Assembly (NCBI RefSeq): GCF_026967985.1
Contig: NZ_JAPVBJ010000005.1
Span: 206,564 to 270,563 of the forward strand
Length of the DNA: 64,000 nucleotides
Direction of reading: 5' to 3'
DNA from: Modestobacter sp. VKM Ac-2984
Lineage (GTDB): Bacteria > Actinomycetota > Actinomycetes > Mycobacteriales > Geodermatophilaceae
Shown here: piece by piece, positions 47,044-57,086 of the stretch
How positions within the stretch are numbered: the first letter of the stretch is position 1
Layout of the letters: every line of letters begins with the position of its first letter
The notes under the pieces: generated by a model
What the model saw: the letters and a program-made list of their open reading frames with translations, nothing else
Told to the model about the DNA's origin: nothing
Database searches by the model: none
Program-made: the position numbers and the translations under genes

Positions 47044-48099
47044 GTGCCCGCCCGTGACCGCGCCCCCGACCGCACCGGCACGCCAGGCCGGCCCGGTGCG
47101 GCGCGCAGCCCCGCGGCCCGTCGCACGGGAGGTCTCCGGGCCGGTGCGACCTCGCCGTCCGCCGCCGCCTCCGACCGGCTCGTCGTCGGGCAGGTCCCGG
47201 TGCTGGCCCGGGCCTGCGGGTTGCTCCTCCTGCTCGCCGGGCTGGCCGGCGCAGCGGCGGCCTTCCCGACCTACCTGGTGGTCGGGGGGACGGCGGTGAG
47301 CCCGGTGCAGGGCGCCCTGGACGCCGTCGTGGCCCTCGTCGCACCGGTCGCCTCGGTCGCGGTCGGTGCCGGGCTGCTCCTCGGGCGCGTGCCGCGGTTC
47401 GGCCTGGCCTATGCAGCGGTCACCGGCGCGCTGGCGGTCGGCCGGCTCCTCATCGAGCTCCATCGTGGACAGGGATCGACCACCCGTCCGGCGGTCGAGG
47501 TGCTGGCCGGCGAGCTGGTGCTCACCAGCTCGGTGGAGGTCGGCGCCGGCTGGGTGCTCGGCGTCGTCGCCCTGGGCCTCGCCGTCCTCGCCGGGCTGAC
47601 CGCCTTCGCCGCCTGGGGTCGCACGGTGATGGAGGACGGCGGCGGTCTGGACCCGCTGCGTCCGGTGCTCGCCGGGGTAGCGGTGCTCCTCGGCGTGGCG
47701 GCGGTGCTCGCCCTCGCGCTGCCGGCGGCCGACGTCCCGGACGAGGTGGTGACCGACCCGCGGAGCGGGCTGGAGGTCGTCGTGGACCAGGAGGGGCCGC
47801 AGGCGCTGCTGGAGCGACCTGGGCTGGCCCTGCTGGGCGGGTTGCTGCTCGCGGGTGCGCTCGTGCTCTCCGCCGTCGTCGCACCGTCGCTGCGGCCCCG
47901 GCTCGCCGCCGTCGGCGGGCTGCTCGCCGTCGCCGTCTTCCTGCTGGACAGCGCCCTGGGCGGGCTCCGCGGCGCGTGGTCCAGCCCGGACCTGGAGTGG
48001 ACCGTCCCGGGCATCGGTCTGCTGGTGCTGGCGCTCGGGGCGGTGGGGCTCACGCTCCTGGCCTGGCGCTGGCGGCGCGGTTCGCCCGCTCAGGGGTGA
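47044..48099 (+). CDS. Polytopic membrane protein of unknown function
   Basis: A 351-residue protein. About 55 basic, Pro/Ala-rich residues are followed by roughly eight hydrophobic segments. One extracytoplasmic stretch ([25 protein letters not shown]) divides helices 5 and 6. No recognised motif. Start GTG 47044 follows GAGGAGACC. It lies between the lipase (divergent) and icmB, which has its own promoter. I do not recognise the family. Confidence 0.78.
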   Translation: MPARDRAPDRTGTPGRPGAARSPAARRTGGLRAGATSPSAAASDRLVVGQVPVLARACGLLLLLAGLAGAAAAFPTYLVVGGTAVSPVQGALDAVVALVAPVASVAVGAGLLLGRVPRFGLAYAAVTGALAVGRLLIELHRGQGSTTRPAVEVLAGELVLTSSVEVGAGWVLGVVALGLAVLAGLTAFAAWGRTVMEDGGGLDPLRPVLAGVAVLLGVAAVLALALPAADVPDEVVTDPRSGLEVVVDQEGPQALLERPGLALLGGLLLAGALVLSAVVAPSLRPRLAAVGGLLAVAVFLLDSALGGLRGAWSSPDLEWTVPGIGLLVLALGAVGLTLLAWRWRRGSPAQG

Positions 48100-48120
48100 C
48101 GTAGGACACCCTGCCGCCCC

Positions 48121-48126
48121 TAGAGT
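48121..48126 (+). promoter_or_regulatory. -10 element of icmB (leaderless type)
   Basis: TAGAGT followed by exactly 7 nt and GTG 48134. Confidence 0.55.
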
Positions 48127-48133
48127 CGCCGGC

Positions 48134-48544
48134 GTGGCAGCCGAGCGCATTCGTGTCGTGATCGCCAAGCCGGGCCTCGACGGCCATGACCGCGGCGCCA
48201 AGATCGTCGCCCGCGCGCTCCGCGACGCGGGCATGGAGGTCGTCTACACCGGGCTGCACCAGACGCCAGAACAGATCGTGGACACCGTCATCCAGGAGGA
48301 CGCCGACGCCGTCGGGCTCTCGGTGCTCTCCGGCGCCCACATGACGCTGTTCCGGCGGCTCGCCGAGCTGCTCCGCGAGCGGGAGGTCGACGACGTCGTC
48401 GTCTTCGGTGGCGGGATCATCCCCGAGGCCGACCTGCCCGAGCTGTCCCGGCTGGGCGTGGCCCGGGTCTTCACCCCCGGTGCGAGCACCGAGGAGATCG
48501 TGGGCTGGGTCCGGGACCACGTGGGTGCCACGGCCGGGGCCTGA
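48134..48544 (+). CDS. icmB: Coenzyme B12-binding mutase small subunit (IcmB-like)
   Basis: A 136-residue stand-alone cobalamin-binding domain. [22 protein letters not shown] contains the DxHxxG motif whose His replaces the lower axial ligand of B12. SVLSGAH and [13 protein letters not shown] complete the S-x-L ... GG pattern. Length and sequence match Streptomyces IcmB, the small subunit of isobutyryl-CoA mutase; a methylmalonyl-CoA mutase partner is an alternative. The large catalytic subunit is not in the window. It sits just upstream of sucCD, as in Streptomyces. Confidence 0.9.
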   Translation: MAAERIRVVIAKPGLDGHDRGAKIVARALRDAGMEVVYTGLHQTPEQIVDTVIQEDADAVGLSVLSGAHMTLFRRLAELLREREVDDVVVFGGGIIPEADLPELSRLGVARVFTPGASTEEIVGWVRDHVGATAGA

Positions 48545-48632
48545 CCCCTCCCTGGTCCCGCTGGGCGGAAGAGACGGGTGAGACGTCCCCCTCGGACGGA
48601 GGGCAGGTGACGCGAGGCGGACCAGGGCGGGC

Positions 48633-48638
48633 TACGGT
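48633..48638 (+). promoter_or_regulatory. -10 element of sucC (leaderless type)
   Basis: TACGGT followed by 8 nt and GTG 48647. Confidence 0.5.
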
Positions 48639-48646
48639 CCTTGCTC

Positions 48647-49807
48647 GTGGATCTCTTCGAGTACCAGGCCCGTGACCTGTTGGCCTCGCACGGCGTGCCC
48701 GTGCTCCCCGGCGGCGTCGCCGAGACGCCCGAGGAGGCGGAGGCGATCGCTCGCGAGATCTCCGCCCCGGTCGTCGTGAAGGCGCAGGTGAAGGTCGGCG
48801 GCCGCGGCAAGGCCGGCGGCGTGAAGCTGGCCGACGACCCCGAGACCGCCAAGGCGCGGGCGCAGGACATCCTCGGGCTGGACATCAAGGGGCACATCAC
48901 CCACAAGGTGATGGTGGCCCAGGCCAGCGACATCGCCGAGGAGTACTACTTCTCCTACCTGCTCGACCGCTCCAACCGCACCTTCCTGGCCATGGCCTCG
49001 GTCGAGGGCGGCGTGGAGATCGAGACGCTCGCCGTCGAGCGCCCGGAGGCGCTGGCCCGCATCCCCGTCGACGCCAGCGTCGGGGTCGACGCGCAGAAGG
49101 CCGCCGAGATCGTCGACGCCGCCGGCTTCCCCGCCGAGGTCCGCGACCAGGTGATCGCCATCGCCGTCCAGCTGTGGGACGTCTTCAGCAAGGAGGACGC
49201 CACCCTGGTCGAGATCAACCCGCTGGCCAAGGCGCCTGACGGCACCGTGCTCGCCCTGGACGCCAAGGTCACCCTGGACGAGAACGCCTCCTTCCGGCAC
49301 GGCGAGCACGACGCCCTCGAGGACGTCGCCGCCGCCGACCCGCTGGAGGCCGCGGCCAAGGAGAAGGGCCTCAACTACGTCAAGCTGGACGGTCAGGTCG
49401 GCATCATCGGCAACGGCGCCGGCCTGGTCATGAGCACGCTGGACGTCGTCGCCTACGCCGGTGAGGAGTTCGGCGGGGTCCGCCCGGCCAACTTCCTGGA
49501 CATCGGCGGTGGCGCCTCCGCCCAGGTGATGGCCGACGGGCTGGGCGTCATCCTGTCCGACCCGGCCGTGAAGAGCGTCTTCGTGAACGTCTTCGGCGGG
49601 ATCACCGCCTGCGACGCCGTGGCCGACGGCATCGTCTCGGCGCTGGGCCTGCTCGGCGACGAGGCCACCAAGCCGCTGGTCGTGCGGCTGGACGGCAACA
49701 ACGTGGAGGAGGGCCGGCGGATCCTCGCCGAGGCCGCCCACCCCCTGGTGACCGTGGTCGACACCATGGACGGCGCCGCCCGCCGCGCCGCCGAGCTCGC
49801 CGCCTGA
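48647..49807 (+). CDS. sucC: Succinyl-CoA ligase (ADP-forming) beta subunit
   Basis: TCA cycle enzyme subunit that binds nucleotide (ATP-grasp domain). The 386-residue protein starts [18 protein letters not shown]. It has [16 protein letters not shown] (nucleotide-binding), LVEINPLAK (metal site) and the C-terminal [18 protein letters not shown]. The GTG start is set by the -10 element and homology. sucD follows after 34 bp. Confidence 0.97.
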   Translation: MDLFEYQARDLLASHGVPVLPGGVAETPEEAEAIAREISAPVVVKAQVKVGGRGKAGGVKLADDPETAKARAQDILGLDIKGHITHKVMVAQASDIAEEYYFSYLLDRSNRTFLAMASVEGGVEIETLAVERPEALARIPVDASVGVDAQKAAEIVDAAGFPAEVRDQVIAIAVQLWDVFSKEDATLVEINPLAKAPDGTVLALDAKVTLDENASFRHGEHDALEDVAAADPLEAAAKEKGLNYVKLDGQVGIIGNGAGLVMSTLDVVAYAGEEFGGVRPANFLDIGGGASAQVMADGLGVILSDPAVKSVFVNVFGGITACDAVADGIVSALGLLGDEATKPLVVRLDGNNVEEGRRILAEAAHPLVTVVDTMDGAARRAAELAA

Positions 49808-49841
49808 TCGCCCCGGCACCCGAGAACAGGACACAGCAGAG

Positions 49842-50720
49842 ATGTCGATCTTCCTCACCGAGAACAGCAAGGTCATCGTCCAGGGCATCACCGGATCCGA
49901 GGGCCGCAAGCACACCCAGCGGATGCTCGCCTCCGGCACCGCCGTCGTCGGTGGCGTGAACCCGAGCAAGGCCGGTCAGACCGTGGACTTCGACGGCACG
50001 TCCGTCCCCGTCTTCGGCTCCGTCGCCGAGGCGATGAAGGAGACCGGGGCCGACGTCACCGTCGTCTTCGTGCCGCCGAAGTTCGCCAAGGGCGCCGTCA
50101 TCGAGGCCGTGGACGCCCAGATCGGGATGGCCGTGGTCATCACCGAGGGCATCCCGGTGCACGACTCGACCTACTTCTGGGCGCACGCCCAGGGCGGCTC
50201 GACCCGGATCATCGGCCCGAACTGCCCCGGGCTGATCAGCCCCGGGCGGTCCAACGCCGGCATCATCCCGGCGAACATCACCCAGGCCGGCAAGATCGGC
50301 CTGGTCAGCAAGTCCGGCACGCTGACCTACCAGATGATGTACGAGCTCCGGGACATCGGCTTCTCCACCGCCGTCGGCATCGGCGGTGACCCGGTCATCG
50401 GGACGACGCACATCGACTGCCTCCAGGCGTTCCAGGACGACCCGGAGACCGAGGCGATCGTGATGATCGGCGAGATCGGCGGCGACGCCGAGGAGCGCGC
50501 GGCGGACTTCATCAAGGCCAACGTGACCAAGCCGGTCGTCGGCTACGTCGCCGGGTTCACCGCTCCCGAGGGCAAGACGATGGGCCACGCCGGCGCCATC
50601 GTCTCCGGCTCGGCGGGCACCGCGGCGGCCAAGCAGGAGGCCCTCGAGGCCGCCGGGGTCAGGGTCGGCAAGACGCCGTCGGAGACCGCTCGCCTCATGC
50701 GGGAGATCGTCGGCGGCTGA
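49842..50720 (+). CDS. sucD: Succinyl-CoA ligase alpha subunit
   Basis: Catalytic alpha subunit, 292 residues. The CoA-binding N-terminus is [18 protein letters not shown], the CoA-ligase signature includes [11 protein letters not shown], and the phosphohistidine lies in [25 protein letters not shown] is conserved. It forms the TCA cycle pair with sucC and ends in front of two hairpins. Confidence 0.98.
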   Translation: MSIFLTENSKVIVQGITGSEGRKHTQRMLASGTAVVGGVNPSKAGQTVDFDGTSVPVFGSVAEAMKETGADVTVVFVPPKFAKGAVIEAVDAQIGMAVVITEGIPVHDSTYFWAHAQGGSTRIIGPNCPGLISPGRSNAGIIPANITQAGKIGLVSKSGTLTYQMMYELRDIGFSTAVGIGGDPVIGTTHIDCLQAFQDDPETEAIVMIGEIGGDAEERAADFIKANVTKPVVGYVAGFTAPEGKTMGHAGAIVSGSAGTAAAKQEALEAAGVRVGKTPSETARLMREIVGG

Positions 50721-50740
50721 CGCCACCGACCGCGTCCCAC

Positions 50741-50782
50741 CGCCACTGCCCGGCCCCTCTCCGGAGGCGCCGGGCAGTGGCG
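50741..50782 (+). terminator. Terminator after sucCD
   Basis: Perfect 14-bp stem 50741-50754/50769-50782 with a 14-nt loop, 20 bp after the sucD stop. Confidence 0.7.
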
Positions 50783-50791
50783 TCCCCAGGG

Positions 50792-50820
50792 GTCTCCGCT
50801 GCGCGCGAGACGGCGGAGAC
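50792..50820 (+). terminator. Second hairpin after sucCD
   Basis: 8-bp stem GTCTCCGC/GCGGAGAC with a 13-nt loop, immediately after the first terminator; 40 bp before the next start. Confidence 0.4.
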
Positions 50821-50859
50821 TCCCTGGTGCCCGTCCGCACGCACGCCGAGGAGAGCACG

Positions 50860-51669
50860 ATGACGCCGAGTGGCCCGGCCCAGCCTCCTGTGGGGCCCCA
50901 GCAGCCGGGCGGTCCGCCCTCGGGTGCGCGGGCCGCGGGCTCCGGCTTCGACCGGAGCCGGCTGGGGGCGGCCGACGTGCTGGTGGCCGGGGGAGCCCTC
51001 CTCTACGTGCTCGTCGGCTTCCTCCCGTGGGCCTCGGTCAGCTTCGACTTCGTCGGCCGGATCACCGCCAGCGGGTACGAGTACTCCGGGCTGGTCGTGC
51101 TCAGCGCGCTGTTGCTGCTGGCCGCCGGAGCGTGGGCGTTGCTCCCCGCGGTCCGGCCGGACCGGGGCGGCTCGCTGCGCGCCGCGCCGACCGTCGTCCT
51201 GGCCGCGCTGGCCCTGCTCTGCACGCTCATCGCCTGGCTGCGGAGCGCGGACTACGGCTTCCAGCTCCCCGCCCTGCTCGGTGTCCTCCTCGCCGCCGCC
51301 GTGACCGTCCTGGCCGCGCTGTCCCTGCTGCCCGAGCTCCGCGAGGCGTCCGTCCTCCGGGGTGGGCAGGCCCATCCCGGGGAGGGGGCCGGGGAGAGTG
51401 GGTCGCCGCAGCACCGGCCGGCGTCCGGGTACCGGCCACCGGCGGACCCCGAGCAGCCGCAGTACGGCCGCCCGCACTACGGGCAGCCGGTGGCCTTCGG
51501 GCAGCCGCAGTACGCGCAGCCGCAGCACGAGCCGCCGCAGTACGGGCGCCCGGAGTACGGGCAGCCCGAAGCCCACTGGCAGCGGCCGGCCCCGGCGCCG
51601 TCGGCCGGCGGGGCGACCGCCGAGGACCCGGCGGACCCGGATCGACCACGCCCCGCTGCCGGCCGCTGA
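50860..51669 (+). CDS. Four-helix membrane protein with PQYG-type repeat tail (Rv0954-like position)
   Basis: A 269-residue protein. A Pro/Gly-rich N-terminus, four hydrophobic segments (starting about residues 35, 75, 110 and 135), and a cytoplasmic or external tail with repeats of PQYGRP / PEYGQP type (about 190-250). In mycobacteria the gene between sucD and perM (Rv0954) encodes a similar Pro-rich four-helix protein linked to the division complex. Homology here is by context and architecture. ATG 50860 follows GAGGAGAGC. Confidence 0.82.
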   Translation: MTPSGPAQPPVGPQQPGGPPSGARAAGSGFDRSRLGAADVLVAGGALLYVLVGFLPWASVSFDFVGRITASGYEYSGLVVLSALLLLAAGAWALLPAVRPDRGGSLRAAPTVVLAALALLCTLIAWLRSADYGFQLPALLGVLLAAAVTVLAALSLLPELREASVLRGGQAHPGEGAGESGSPQHRPASGYRPPADPEQPQYGRPHYGQPVAFGQPQYAQPQHEPPQYGRPEYGQPEAHWQRPAPAPSAGGATAEDPADPDRPRPAAGR

Positions 51670-51742
51670 CCCCCCGCCACGGGTCGGGCCGTGACTTGAG
51701 TCGCCCCGGCGCGTGCGCCACGCCGGGCCTCCTGCACCTTGC

Positions 51743-51748
51743 GACAGT
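51743..51748 (+). promoter_or_regulatory. -10 element of the PerM-like gene (leaderless type)
   Basis: GACAGT followed by 6 nt and GTG 51755; same hexamer as before alr. Confidence 0.4.
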
Positions 51749-51754
51749 GAGGGG

Positions 51755-52942
51755 GTGACCTCCCTGCTGGCGCGTCTGCCCTCCGTCGGGTCGGGGGAGC
51801 GTCGCGGTCGGTTCACCGGCCTCCTGGCCGCGGCCGCCGCGCTGGCCGTGTCGGCGCTGGGCCTCGCCGGCCTGACCCTCGCCGTCGTCGTCGTCCAGAC
51901 CCTGGACCCCGACGGCGGGCTGCCCCTGACCTCCTCCGCGCGGGTGGCGGGCCGGCTGTGGCTGCTCGCACAGGGCGCGGAGCTCCGGCTCCCCTCGGGC
52001 CCGCTGCGGCTCGCGCCGCTGGCCCTGACGGTGGCGATCGCCTGGGGGCTCAGCCGGGCCGCGGGCTCGATGGTGGCCCTCCGACGAGTGCGCACCGGCG
52101 GCGGGGCGGCCGCGGTGCTGGCGGTCGTCGTCGCCGTCCACGTCGCCCTCGCCACCGGCCTCGCCCTGGTCCTGGACGCCCCGGGTGCCTCGGTCGCCCT
52201 GCCGCGCGCGGTGCTGGGCGCCGGCGTCGTCGCGCTCGTCGCCGGTGGGCTGGGGGTGCTGCGCGACTCCGGCCTGGGTGCGGAGCTGGTCGACCGGCTC
52301 CCCGGTCCCGGGCGGGTGGTGCTGCGCGCGGTGGCCGCCGGGACCCTGGCGCTGGCCGCCTGCTGCACCGCGGTGATCGCCGTGGCCCTCGTCGACGACG
52401 TGGCGGGGCTCGGCCGGATCGTCACCGGCCTCGGTGGCGCCGGTGCCGGAGCCGCCGGGCAGGTCGGGCTCAGCCTGCTGGTGCTGCCCAACGCCGTCGG
52501 CGCGGTGATGGGCCTGGCCGCCGGCCCCGGCTTCCTGGTGGGCGCCGGGACCTTCGTGTCCACCAGCGGGGTGACGCTGGGCAGCGTGCCCGCGCTGCCG
52601 CTGCTGGCCGCGCTGCCCGACACCCAGGCGGTGCCGCTGCTGGCCTTCCTCTCCCAGGTCCTGCCCGCGGTGGCCGGCCTCGTCGCGGGTGCGGTCATCG
52701 GTCGCCGGCTCGGCGACGACGACGGCGGCACGGTGATCGCGGCCCTGTGGGGCGTGGTCGCCGGGCTGGGCGTGGGCGCCTGCGCCGGGCTGTGGGTGCT
52801 GGTCGCCGGCGGCCGGCTCGGTGATGCGGCGCTGGCCGAGGTGGGTGCGCCGGCCCTGGCCACGGGACTGGCGATCGCCGCGCAGGCGGCCCTCGCCGCC
52901 GCCGTGGCCGCCGCCGTCAGCCGCTGGCGCGCGCGGGGCTGA
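51755..52942 (+). CDS. PerM-like (DUF6350) integral membrane protein
   Basis: A 395-residue protein with about ten hydrophobic segments. It has the DUF6350-like run LLVLPNAVGAVMGLAAGPGFLVGAGTFVSTSGVTLG, and its position directly before purN-purH is the same as perM (Rv0955) in mycobacteria. There PerM supports cell division (FtsB stability) under stress. A role in division is inferred from that context. GTG 51755 is leaderless by promoter spacing. Confidence 0.85.
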   Translation: MTSLLARLPSVGSGERRGRFTGLLAAAAALAVSALGLAGLTLAVVVVQTLDPDGGLPLTSSARVAGRLWLLAQGAELRLPSGPLRLAPLALTVAIAWGLSRAAGSMVALRRVRTGGGAAAVLAVVVAVHVALATGLALVLDAPGASVALPRAVLGAGVVALVAGGLGVLRDSGLGAELVDRLPGPGRVVLRAVAAGTLALAACCTAVIAVALVDDVAGLGRIVTGLGGAGAGAAGQVGLSLLVLPNAVGAVMGLAAGPGFLVGAGTFVSTSGVTLGSVPALPLLAALPDTQAVPLLAFLSQVLPAVAGLVAGAVIGRRLGDDDGGTVIAALWGVVAGLGVGACAGLWVLVAGGRLGDAALAEVGAPALATGLAIAAQAALAAAVAAAVSRWRARG

Positions 52943-52977
52943 GCCCGGCCGCGGTCGGCCCGGCCGGAGGCGACGGC

Positions 52978-52983
52978 TAGGGT
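52978..52983 (+). promoter_or_regulatory. -10 element of purN (leaderless type)
   Basis: TAGGGT followed by 8 nt and GTG 52992; drives purN-purH. Confidence 0.5.
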
Positions 52984-52991
52984 TGGCGAAC

Positions 52992-53630
52992 GTGTCCGCC
53001 GACGCAGCCGTCCCGCGGTCCCGCGTCGTCGTCCTGTTGTCCGGGGCCGGCACGCTGTGCGCGGCGCTGCTGTCCGCCGCGGCCTCGCCGGGCTACCCCG
53101 CCGAGGTGGTCGCCGTCGGCTCCGACCGCGCGGACGCCCCCGGCCTGGCGCACGCCCGCGATGCCGGCGTCCCCACGTTCGTCACCGCCCTGCGGGACGC
53201 CCCCGACCGGCCCGGCTGGGACGCCGCCCTGGCCGCGGAACTGACCCGGCACCGGCCCGACTGGGTCGTCTGCGCCGGCTTCATGAGGCTGCTGGGCGCG
53301 GCCGTCCTGGACGCGTTCGGTGGCCGGGTGCTCAACAGCCACCCGGCGCTGCTGCCGGCCTTCCCCGGCGCGCACGCCGTCCGGGACGCGCTGGCCGCGG
53401 GCGTCCCCACCACCGGCGCGACCGTCCACCTCGTCGACGCCGGCGTCGACACCGGCCCGGTCCTGGCCCAGCGCCCGGTCCCGGTGCTGCCCGGGGACGA
53501 CGAGGAACGCCTGCACGAGCGGATCAAGACCGTGGAGCGGGAGCTCCTGGTGCAGACCCTGGCCGGCCTCGTGGTCCAGGCCGACGGGCTGTCCCCGACC
53601 GACCCACCGACCCAGGAGAGCACCCGATGA
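52992..53630 (+). CDS. purN: Phosphoribosylglycinamide formyltransferase
   Basis: Third step of purine synthesis, using 10-formyl-THF. The 212-residue protein begins with the SGAGTL loop (SGxGTN type), has the catalytic [15 protein letters not shown] (Asn and His) and [13 protein letters not shown] with the catalytic Asp. The usual N-terminal Asn of the SGNGS/T loop is replaced by Ala-Gly, a common actinobacterial form. Its stop overlaps the purH start (ATGA). Confidence 0.95.
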   Translation: MSADAAVPRSRVVVLLSGAGTLCAALLSAAASPGYPAEVVAVGSDRADAPGLAHARDAGVPTFVTALRDAPDRPGWDAALAAELTRHRPDWVVCAGFMRLLGAAVLDAFGGRVLNSHPALLPAFPGAHAVRDALAAGVPTTGATVHLVDAGVDTGPVLAQRPVPVLPGDDEERLHERIKTVERELLVQTLAGLVVQADGLSPTDPPTQESTR

Positions 53631-55177
53631 GCGACCGCACCCCCGTCCGCCGCGCCCTGCTCGGCGTCTACGACAAGAACGGCGTCGAAGAGCTCGCCCG
53701 CGGGCTGGTGGACGCCGGGGTGGAGCTGGTCAGCACCGGCGCCACCGCGGCCCGGATCGCCGCCGCCGGTCTGCCGGTCACCCCCGTCGAGCAGGTCACC
53801 GGTTTCCCCGAGTGCCTGGACGGCCGGGTCAAGACGCTGCACCCGGCGGTGCACGCCGGCATCCTCGCCGACCGGCGCCGGCCCGAGCACGTCGTTCAGC
53901 TCGACGAGCTCGGCATCGCCGCCTTCGACCTGGTCGTGGTGAACCTCTACCCGTTCAGCGACACGGTGGCCTCCGGTGCCTCGCCGGACGAGTGCATCGA
54001 GCAGATCGACATCGGCGGCCCGGCGATGGTGCGCGCCGCGGCGAAGAACCACCCCTCGGTCGCCGTCGTCGTCGACCCGGGCCGCTACGACGAGGTGGTC
54101 GAGGCGGTCACGGCCGGCGGGTTCACCCTGGCCCAGCGGCGGGAGCTGGCGGCCGAGGCGTTCCGGCACACCGCCGCCTACGACGTCGCCGTCGCCTCCT
54201 GGATGGGCAACGTGCTGGCCCCGGACGACGCGAGCGGCTTCCCCGAGTGGGTCGGCGGGAGCTGGGAGCGCACCGAGGTCCTGCGCTACGGCGAGAACCC
54301 GCACCAGGGCGCGGCGCTGTACCGCAGCGGGCAGTCGGGTCTGGCGGACGCCGAGCAGCTGCACGGCAAGCAGATGTCGTACAACAACTACGTCGACACC
54401 GACGCCGCCTGGCGGGCCGCCCACGACCACGCCGATCCCTGCGTGGCGATCATCAAGCACGCCAACCCCTGCGGGATCGCCGTCGGCGCCGACATCGCCG
54501 CCGCCCACCGGAAGGCGCACGCCTGCGACCCGGTCTCGGCGTTCGGTGGCGTGATCGCGGCCAACCGTGAGGTCGACCTGACCCTGGCCGAGCAGATCTC
54601 CGAGGTCTTCACCGAGGTCGTCGTCGCCCCCTCGTTCACCCAGGACGCCCTCGGCGTGCTGACGGCGAAGAAGAACATCCGGCTGCTGCGCATGCCGGAG
54701 GCGCCGCGGCTGTCGGTGGAGCTGCGCGCGATCAGCGGCGGGCTGCTGCTGCAGACCGCCGACCGGATCGACGCACCCGGCGACGACCCGACCAGTTGGA
54801 CGCTGGCCGCGGGTGCCCCGCTGGACGCCGCCGGGCTGGACGACCTGGTGTTCGCCTGGCGGGCGGTCCGCTCGGTGAAGAGCAACGCCATCCTGCTGGC
54901 GGCCGACAAGGCCACCGTCGGGGTCGGCATGGGGCAGGTCAACCGGGTCGACTCCGCCCGGCTCGCGGTGGCCCGGGCAGGGGAGCGGGCGACCGGCTCG
55001 GTGGCCGCCTCTGACGCGTTCTTCCCCTTCGCCGACGGGCTGCAGGTGCTGCTGGACGCCGGGGTGCGGGCCGTGGTGCAGCCGGGCGGTTCGGTGCGGG
55101 ACGAGGAGGTCGTCGCTGCCGCGCAGGCCGCCGGGGTGACGCTCTACCTCACCGGCACCCGCCACTTCGCCCACTGA
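53627..55177 (+). CDS. purH: Bifunctional AICAR formyltransferase / IMP cyclohydrolase
   Basis: Last two steps to IMP. The 516-residue fusion has an N-terminal cyclohydrolase domain ([39 protein letters not shown]) and a C-terminal formyltransferase domain with catalytic Lys-His in [11 protein letters not shown], and RSVKSNAIL and [10 protein letters not shown]. It is coupled to purN by a 4-nt overlap and to the next gene by a 1-nt overlap. IMP made here feeds guaB. Confidence 0.98.
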   Translation: MSDRTPVRRALLGVYDKNGVEELARGLVDAGVELVSTGATAARIAAAGLPVTPVEQVTGFPECLDGRVKTLHPAVHAGILADRRRPEHVVQLDELGIAAFDLVVVNLYPFSDTVASGASPDECIEQIDIGGPAMVRAAAKNHPSVAVVVDPGRYDEVVEAVTAGGFTLAQRRELAAEAFRHTAAYDVAVASWMGNVLAPDDASGFPEWVGGSWERTEVLRYGENPHQGAALYRSGQSGLADAEQLHGKQMSYNNYVDTDAAWRAAHDHADPCVAIIKHANPCGIAVGADIAAAHRKAHACDPVSAFGGVIAANREVDLTLAEQISEVFTEVVVAPSFTQDALGVLTAKKNIRLLRMPEAPRLSVELRAISGGLLLQTADRIDAPGDDPTSWTLAAGAPLDAAGLDDLVFAWRAVRSVKSNAILLAADKATVGVGMGQVNRVDSARLAVARAGERATGSVAASDAFFPFADGLQVLLDAGVRAVVQPGGSVRDEEVVAAAQAAGVTLYLTGTRHFAH

Positions 55178-55797
55178 TGCCGGACCCGCAGCCGCCGGAG
55201 CCGGGCACCGTCTGGGAGGGCGAGGACCTCGCCCGGGTCGACTGGGACTGGGCCCGGCTGGAGCAGGTCACGTTCATCGACTGCCGGTTCGACGACGCCG
55301 ACATGTCCGAGCTGGTCACCACGCGGTGCGTGTTCGAGCGTTGCGTGCTCACCGGGGCGGCGCTGTCGGGCTCCCGGCACGAGGGGACGGCGTTCCTCTC
55401 CTGCCGGTTCGACCGGGCGAAGCTCTCCAACGTCACCTGGACCGGGTGCAAGCTCACCGGCTCGCAGTTCCCCGGCGCCACGCTGCGGCCGATGACCTCG
55501 AGCGAGTGCGACTGGTCCTACGTGTCGCTGCGGGGCGTGGACCTCTCCGGTGTCGACCTCTCCGGCCAGAAGCTGACCGAGGCCGACCTGACCGACACCG
55601 TGCTGACCGACGCCGACCTGACCCGGGCCGACCTGCGGCGGGCCCGGCTGCAGTCGACCCAGCTGCGCGGGGCGGACCTGCGCGGTGCCCAGACCGACGG
55701 CGTCAACTGGCGGGGGTTCGACCCCACCGGGGTGCGGCTGGACCTGGCCCAGGCCGTGCTGTTCACCAGCGCCCACGGCGCCCTGGTGGCCGGCTGA
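55177..55797 (+). CDS. Pentapeptide repeat protein
   Basis: A 206-residue protein with many tandem A(D/N)LxX-like pentapeptides (for example [20 protein letters not shown]), predicted to form a right-handed quadrilateral beta-helix. Some family members (MfpA, Qnr) mimic DNA and bind gyrase, but most have no known role, and the repeats here are irregular in the first half. Its ATG overlaps the purH stop, placing it in the purN-purH operon. Cys is frequent in the first half. Confidence 0.87.
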   Translation: MPDPQPPEPGTVWEGEDLARVDWDWARLEQVTFIDCRFDDADMSELVTTRCVFERCVLTGAALSGSRHEGTAFLSCRFDRAKLSNVTWTGCKLTGSQFPGATLRPMTSSECDWSYVSLRGVDLSGVDLSGQKLTEADLTDTVLTDADLTRADLRRARLQSTQLRGADLRGAQTDGVNWRGFDPTGVRLDLAQAVLFTSAHGALVAG

Positions 55798-55821
55798 GCG
55801 AGTCCGGCGAGGTGCGTCGGG

Positions 55822-55827
55822 CAGACT
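55822..55827 (+). promoter_or_regulatory. -10 element of folD (leaderless type)
   Basis: CAGACT followed by 7 nt and GTG 55835. Confidence 0.42.
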
Positions 55828-55834
55828 GCACCCC

Positions 55835-56704
55835 GTGGTGGCGACGACTCTGGACGGCAAGGCGACCGCGGCGACGATCCGGGCGGAGCTGACTGAGCGG
55901 GTGGCGGCCCTCGCCGCGGCCGGACGGCGGCCGGGCCTGGGCACCCTGCTGGTCGGTGACGACCCGGGCAGCCGCTGGTACGTCGGCGCCAAGCACTCCG
56001 ACTGCGCGCAGGTCGGCATCGCGAGCATCCAGCGGGAGCTGCCGGCCACCGCCGACCTCGCCGAGGTGCTCGCCGTCGTCGACGAGCTCAACGCCGACCC
56101 GGCCTGCACCGGCTACATCGTGCAGCTGCCCCTGCCGCGGGGCATCGACGAGAGCGTCGTGCTCGAGCGGATCGACCCGGCCAAGGACGCCGACGGCCTG
56201 CACCCGGTGAACCTCGGCCGGCTGGTGCTCGGCGTCCCCGGGGCGCTGCCCTGCACGCCGGTCGGGATCGTCGAGCTGCTCCGCCGCTTCGACGTCCCGC
56301 TGGCCGGCGCGGAGGTGGTCGTGGTCGGCCGCGGCATCACCGTCGGCCGACCGCTGGGTCTGCTGCTCACCCGGCGCACCGAGAACGCGACCGTGACCCT
56401 CTGCCACACCGGCACCCGGGACCTGGCCGCGCACACCCGCGCGGCCGACGTCGTCGTCGCGGCGGCCGGCGTCCCGGGGCTGATCACCGCCGACATGGTC
56501 AAGCCCGGCGCGGCCGTGCTCGACGTGGGGGTCAGCCGGGTCGACGGCAAGATCGCCGGCGACGTCGCCGCGGACGTGCGCGAGGTGGCCGGCTTCGTGG
56601 CCCCCAACCCCGGCGGCGTCGGCCCGATGACCCGGGCGATGCTGCTGGCCAACGTCGTCCTGGCCGCTGAGCAGGCCACCGGGGTCGAGGTGCTGACGGC
56701 ATGA
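55835..56704 (+). CDS. folD: Methylenetetrahydrofolate dehydrogenase / methenyl-THF cyclohydrolase
   Basis: Provides 10-formyl-THF, the cofactor used by purN and purH. The 289-residue protein has [14 protein letters not shown] (catalytic Lys and Tyr region), [10 protein letters not shown], the dinucleotide motif [16 protein letters not shown], and [13 protein letters not shown] near the end. GTG 55835 or the adjacent GTG 55838 is the start. The last 4 nt overlap the DUF3017 start. Confidence 0.96.
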   Translation: MVATTLDGKATAATIRAELTERVAALAAAGRRPGLGTLLVGDDPGSRWYVGAKHSDCAQVGIASIQRELPATADLAEVLAVVDELNADPACTGYIVQLPLPRGIDESVVLERIDPAKDADGLHPVNLGRLVLGVPGALPCTPVGIVELLRRFDVPLAGAEVVVVGRGITVGRPLGLLLTRRTENATVTLCHTGTRDLAAHTRAADVVVAAAGVPGLITADMVKPGAAVLDVGVSRVDGKIAGDVAADVREVAGFVAPNPGGVGPMTRAMLLANVVLAAEQATGVEVLTA

Positions 56705-57027
56705 CCCGGCCCGCCGGCGGGACCCCACCCACCCGGCCGCCGCTCTACCTGCGCCGACCGCTGCTGGCCGGCTTCCTCCGGCAGTGGCCGCTGCTGGCCG
56801 TCATCGTCGTCGCCGGGGCCGGGCTGCTGCTCGTCGCGGTCGACCGGTGGCGTCCGGGCCTGGTCGTGATGGGGGTCGCGCTGATCGCCGCGGCCACGCT
56901 GCGGCTGCTGCTCCCGCTGCGCCGCACCGGCTTCCTCGCCGTCCGCAGCCAGCGCATCGACGTCGCCCTGACGGGCTCCGCCGGCGTCGCCCTCGTGGTC
57001 CTGGCCCTGGGCATCCCGCCCGCCTGA
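56701..57027 (+). CDS. DUF3017 small membrane protein
   Basis: A 108-residue protein with three hydrophobic helices separated by short Arg-rich loops ([59 protein letters not shown]). This uncharacterised family sits directly after folD across actinobacteria. Its ATG overlaps the folD stop. Function unknown. Confidence 0.9.
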   Translation: MTRPAGGTPPTRPPLYLRRPLLAGFLRQWPLLAVIVVAGAGLLLVAVDRWRPGLVVMGVALIAAATLRLLLPLRRTGFLAVRSQRIDVALTGSAGVALVVLALGIPPA

Positions 57028-57073
57028 CCGGTCCGGTGCGGCCCCCGCATGGCCGGACGACGCCGCTCGGGGC

Positions 57074-57079
57074 TAGGTT
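57074..57079 (+). promoter_or_regulatory. -10 element of mdh (leaderless type)
   Basis: TAGGTT followed by exactly 7 nt and the ATG at 57087. Confidence 0.55.
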
Positions 57080-57086
57080 GGCGGGC

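Noticed and set aside
51430..51580. Tandem-like CAGCCGCAGTACGGG repeats
   Set aside because: They are explained by the PQYG-type amino acid repeats in the tail of the membrane protein after sucD.
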